Shown: piece by piece, positions 6,423 through 8,619 of the stretch
Numbering within the stretch: position 1 is the stretch's first letter
Layout of the letters: each line of letters begins with the position of its first letter
NCBI GenBank assembly: GCA_937871155.1
Contig: CALMXV010000394.1
Span: 1-8,619, forward strand
Direction of reading: 5' to 3'
Length of the DNA stretch: 8,619 nucleotides
Source: an uncultured Taibaiella sp.
GTDB lineage: Bacteria > Bacteroidota > Bacteroidia > Chitinophagales > Chitinophagaceae
Made by a program: the position numbers and the translations under genes
Notes under the pieces: model-generated
Databases searched by the model: none
Told to the model about the DNA's origin: nothing
Seen by the model: the letters and a program-made list of their open reading frames with translations, nothing else

Positions 6423-6845
6423 CTATTGCAAAGTTTCCTCTAAACATTTAGCACAAATTCCTTTTGCAAAAAAGCGTACTTCATCAATCCTAAAATTCGA
6501 TGCTATCGGTTGTGTCAATTGAATATCCTCTTGACAAGTTACTTGCTTGCATATTTTACAATACAAATGCAAATGCCAATCTTTATGAGTATGCTCATCA
6601 CAAGCATCACCACAAAGCTTATACTTAGTAGTTAACTGTTCTTGGATGCTATGGATGATTCCTTTTTCTTCGAAGGTTTTCAGGGTTCGATAGATGGTAG
6701 TTCTATCTGCTTTTGGGAGGAGCCTTTCTATATCCGCAAGAGATAGTGCTTCCTGTCTTGAAGCCAAAAAATCATAAATCAATATCCGCATACTTGTAGG
6801 CTGCGTATGTTTATTGGTGAGTTTCTTTTCTATACCCTCCTGCAT
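6423..6845 (-). CDS. Fur-family metal-responsive transcriptional regulator (Zur-like candidate)
   Basis: A 140-residue Fur-family protein, close to the usual length. The N-terminal winged helix covers about 14-75, with recognition helix ADRTTIYRTLKTFEEKGII (46-64), the family hallmark. The C-terminal dimerisation domain has the HxHxxCxxC motif HLHLYCKIC (91-99) and a second pair CAKC (131-134), so the structural zinc site C96, C99, C131, C134 is intact. Additional possible ligands cluster just before it: C78, C82, H85 and H87. By hand alignment, the regulatory His that E. coli Fur has six residues before the glycine of its C-terminal CxxC region is Val (V123) here, so the sensing site is probably built differently. 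It is followed by two CDF exporters, which favours sensing of zinc or another exported metal over iron. Classic Zur represses uptake, so control of efflux would need either activation by the metal-bound form or another mechanism; this is inference. The start at 6845 lies 14 bases after the upstream lipoprotein stop. Confidence 0.93.
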   Translation of the reverse strand: MQEGIEKKLTNKHTQPTSMRILIYDFLASRQEALSLADIERLLPKADRTTIYRTLKTFEEKGIIHSIQEQLTTKYKLCGDACDEHTHKDWHLHLYCKICKQVTCQEDIQLTQPIASNFRIDEVRFFAKGICAKCLEETLQ

Positions 6846-6859
6846 GGAATTCGTTTTTT

Positions 6860-7597
6860 TTAATTAAGATTCAACCCAACGGCTACACCAACCCAAGGCT
6901 TCGATTCGTAATGCCAAATTGTTCTATTATGATCCATTAAATTATCAAAACCTAAAGCCAACCCAATGGTAAAAAAATTAACTCCGACGATGGCGGCTAT
7001 CCCTTTACTCCATACGATACCATCATAGTCTTGTAACATACTATTTCCAGTAGTAGCCGCATTCATAGCCGTATTACCGATACCCGTAAACACCCCTACT
7101 GAATATCCGAAATGGTTGATATATCGCTCCGCCTTGCGTATTGGATTTGCGATATAATTTATCTTATAACGATCGTTTCTAAAACCAAGATAAAATGCAC
7201 CATTAAGGTTGGCATTCAACTGTGGAGGCATTGCTTGTTGTGCCCATCTATATTTCAATGGCATCGTTATGAAATCTACATCTAGGCTATTCTTTGAAAG
7301 TACAAAATCATACGTTCCCATCACATCACTTATGGATGAATAGATAACTGACGGCAGTGTAGTATCAATAACCCGAATGTGAGAATGTTTTTGAGTAGGA
7401 TAAATCGCTATGGTTTCCTCTGTTACATCTATATAAACTTTAGAGTTTCCCGTAGTAGTGATTTTAGTATAATAGCCGTCTGACAATTCTTGTTTAGCCG
7501 TTTTCTTTACTAGTGTACAACTTTGGAAAGCTGCTATGATTAATAACATAAGACTAGAACATAGTAAGGAGACGTTCATAAATTTAGAAAGAACCAT
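6860..7597 (-). CDS. Uncharacterised envelope lipoprotein, possibly beta-rich outer-membrane protein
   Basis: I do not recognise a named family. The 245-residue product has an N-terminal signal (about 1-26, hydrophobic core LLCSSLMLLIIAAF) and a probable lipidation Cys at 27 (FQSC), a relaxed Bacteroidota-type lipobox. Residues 35-110 alternate hydrophobic and polar residues, suggesting beta structure (KVYIDVTEETIAIYP). The second half has further amphipathic strands (VDFITMPLKYRWA, NGAFYLGFRNDRYKINYIA, FGYSVGVFTGIG, IAAIVGVNFFTIGLALGFD) and ends in KPWVGVAVGLNLN, which resembles the last strand of small Bacteroidota outer-membrane barrels, though the chain does not end in Phe. A second ATG at 7579 would remove the only Lys of the signal n-region, so 7597 is preferred. 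It ends 14 bases before the Fur-family gene, so cotranscription with the metal block is likely; whether it acts in metal handling is unknown. Confidence 0.75.
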   Translation of the reverse strand: MVLSKFMNVSLLCSSLMLLIIAAFQSCTLVKKTAKQELSDGYYTKITTTGNSKVYIDVTEETIAIYPTQKHSHIRVIDTTLPSVIYSSISDVMGTYDFVLSKNSLDVDFITMPLKYRWAQQAMPPQLNANLNGAFYLGFRNDRYKINYIANPIRKAERYINHFGYSVGVFTGIGNTAMNAATTGNSMLQDYDGIVWSKGIAAIVGVNFFTIGLALGFDNLMDHNRTIWHYESKPWVGVAVGLNLN

Positions 7598-7674
7598 GAT
7601 TATATACTCTTAAAAGGTGGTATTAATTTCTCTCAGGAATTTATTTGACTCAGAACACTTCATTTTAGAAAATA

Positions 7675-8619
7675 CTATTTGATGATTTTATAACAAACTC
7701 GATTCAACCTTCCTTGGAAATCAAATGGTGTAGTACTTCCAGTTATATCTTTTAATTCAAAAGCGGGTATCGCCTCTTGATCCAATTGAAACTTATGATA
7801 ATTGTTACTAAAATAAATTATCCCTTCTTCAGTTGTTGCTTTCAGTAAGCGTTTCAGTAGGGATACATGATCGCGCTGCACGTCAAAGATGTCATCCATA
7901 CGTTTGCTATTGCTAAAAGTAGGTGGGTCGCAGATGATGAGGTCATAAGTATTCGCCGGTAATTCTTGAATAATTTCCATCACATCTGCTTGTATGAATT
8001 CATGTTTGGCATCATCATATAGTTTATTAAACTGCATATTCCGTTTTGCCCAATTGATATAAGTTTTAGAAAGATCAACGGACGTTACGGAAACAGCACC
8101 ACCCGCAGCTGCATACACACTAAACGAACCAGTATAGCAAAACAAGTTCAATACTCGCTTCCCTTCGGCATCTTCACGTACCATATTGCGTGTTATACGA
8201 TGGTCAAGAAAAAGTCCGGTATCCAAATAATCTGTAAGGTTGATAATAAATTTTAAGTTCCCTTCGCTTACAATCTTCTCTCTTTTTTCTAATCCTACTT
8301 TTTCATATTGTCCTTGCCTACCCTCTTTCCGCTGCCGTGTTTTGATAAAGATATCTTCCATGGGCACCTCAACTATGGTTGCCATAATTTCTCTACAAGC
8401 AGCCTGCCATGCAAGGTGTTCTTCTTCTTCCATCGCATGTCTTCGTTTATACTCAGAAGCATAAAGCACCCCTTCATAAAAATCTATTGCAAAGGGAAAC
8501 TCTGGCAAGTCATGATCATAAAATCGAAAGCAAGTGATTTGCTGTTTCCTGGCAATCTTGCTATAATGTTTCCACACTTTTAGCAATCTATTATGGAACA
8601 TGGGCAACTTGCTTGTAAA
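7675..8619 (-). CDS. rlmK: 23S rRNA (guanine-N7) methyltransferase, RlmK type; 5' end probably outside window
   Basis: The protein matches from memory the C-terminal RlmK half of E. coli RlmKL, which makes m7G2069 in 23S rRNA. Counting from the TTG at 8607: NRLLKVWKHYSK (6-17), FRFYDHDLPEFPFAIDFYEG (27-46), an OB/PUA-like linker with TRQRKEG (90-96), INLTDYLDTGLFLDHR (122-137), SAM motif I LNLFCYTGSFSVYAAAGGA (153-171), SVDLSKTYINWAKRN (176-190), catalytic-type motif ICDPPTFSNSKRM (225-237), FDVQRDH (241-247) and IYFSNNYHKF (264-273). No ATG lies upstream of 8601, and the frame stays open through TTG 8607 (Leu) to the last base (F-T-S-K-L-P-M). The gene may therefore begin outside the window, either as a longer RlmK or as the second half of an RlmL-RlmK fusion. 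ATG 8601 is the only internal ATG start near this end. It lies 77 bases upstream of the lipoprotein gene. Confidence 0.92.
   Translation of the reverse strand, partial: FTSKLPMFHNRLLKVWKHYSKIARKQQITCFRFYDHDLPEFPFAIDFYEGVLYASEYKRRHAMEEEEHLAWQAACREIMATIVEVPMEDIFIKTRQRKEGRQGQYEKVGLEKREKIVSEGNLKFIINLTDYLDTGLFLDHRITRNMVREDAEGKRVLNLFCYTGSFSVYAAAGGAVSVTSVDLSKTYINWAKRNMQFNKLYDDAKHEFIQADVMEIIQELPANTYDLIICDPPTFSNSKRMDDIFDVQRDHVSLLKRLLKATTEEGIIYFSNNYHKFQLDQEAIPAFELKDITGSTTPFDFQGRLNRVCYKIIK

Noticed and set aside
7633..7652. Direct repeat CTCAG at 7633-7637 and 7648-7652
   Set aside because: Five bases repeated once is expected by chance in a spacer of this size.
7662..7673. Small palindrome ATTTT-AG-AAAAT upstream of the envelope lipoprotein, considered as a Fur/Zur box
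   Set aside because: It is short, made only of A/T arms, overlaps the end of the rRNA methyltransferase gene, and does not match a 7-1-7 Fur-type box.
8240..8583. Plus-strand open frames opposite the RlmK-type gene
   Set aside because: The opposite strand encodes an unmistakable conserved methyltransferase; the products are Ser/Phe/Cys-rich and featureless.
1..8619. Mobile element, phage, toxin-antitoxin or defence system
   Set aside because: No transposase, integrase, terminal repeats, target duplications, CRISPR repeats or recognisable defence domains were seen on either strand.

Overview
The window looks like ordinary chromosomal DNA of a low-GC member of the Bacteroidota (a Chitinophagales or Sphingobacteriales-like relative is plausible, but this is inference). 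The reasons are: AT-rich DNA, genes without clear Shine-Dalgarno sequences, several sites resembling the Bacteroidota promoter pattern TTTG/TAnnTTTG, lipoprotein signals ending in (S/Q)SC, and a pseudouridine synthase with a very long charged low-complexity N-terminal tail. I see no tRNA, rRNA, CRISPR array, insertion sequence or phage gene.

Layout. Positions 1-1051 (minus) hold the 5' part of an RsuA/RluB-type rRNA pseudouridine synthase that runs off the left edge. A 254-base divergent spacer (1052-1305) follows, with a candidate promoter and an inverted repeat. Two plus-strand genes come next: a membrane-anchored periplasmic adaptor of an RND/ABC-type efflux pump (1306-2625) and a class I SAM methyltransferase of the glycan-associated type (2664-3341). 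From 3392 to the right edge every gene is on the minus strand. Read in transcription order they are: an RlmK-type 23S rRNA methyltransferase that is open to the right edge, an uncharacterised envelope lipoprotein, a Fur-family metalloregulator, a CzcD/ZitB-type zinc/cobalt/cadmium CDF exporter, a second YiiP-like CDF exporter, and an uncharacterised lipoprotein with a glycine/alanine-rich hydrophobic hairpin.

How they fit together. The central minus-strand block (about 7597 to 4410, perhaps to 3392) reads as a divalent-metal homeostasis unit. A Fur/Zur-like regulator is followed closely by two distinct CDF exporters, with an envelope lipoprotein only 14 bases upstream of the regulator. The plus-strand adaptor has no transporter or outer-membrane channel beside it, so its partner must be encoded elsewhere. 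Both window ends carry rRNA-modification enzymes that look like housekeeping genes. I found no convincing wholly new system. The most interesting items are the metal block with its unfamiliar envelope proteins, the pseudouridine synthase tail, and the orphan adaptor with a palindrome in its leader.
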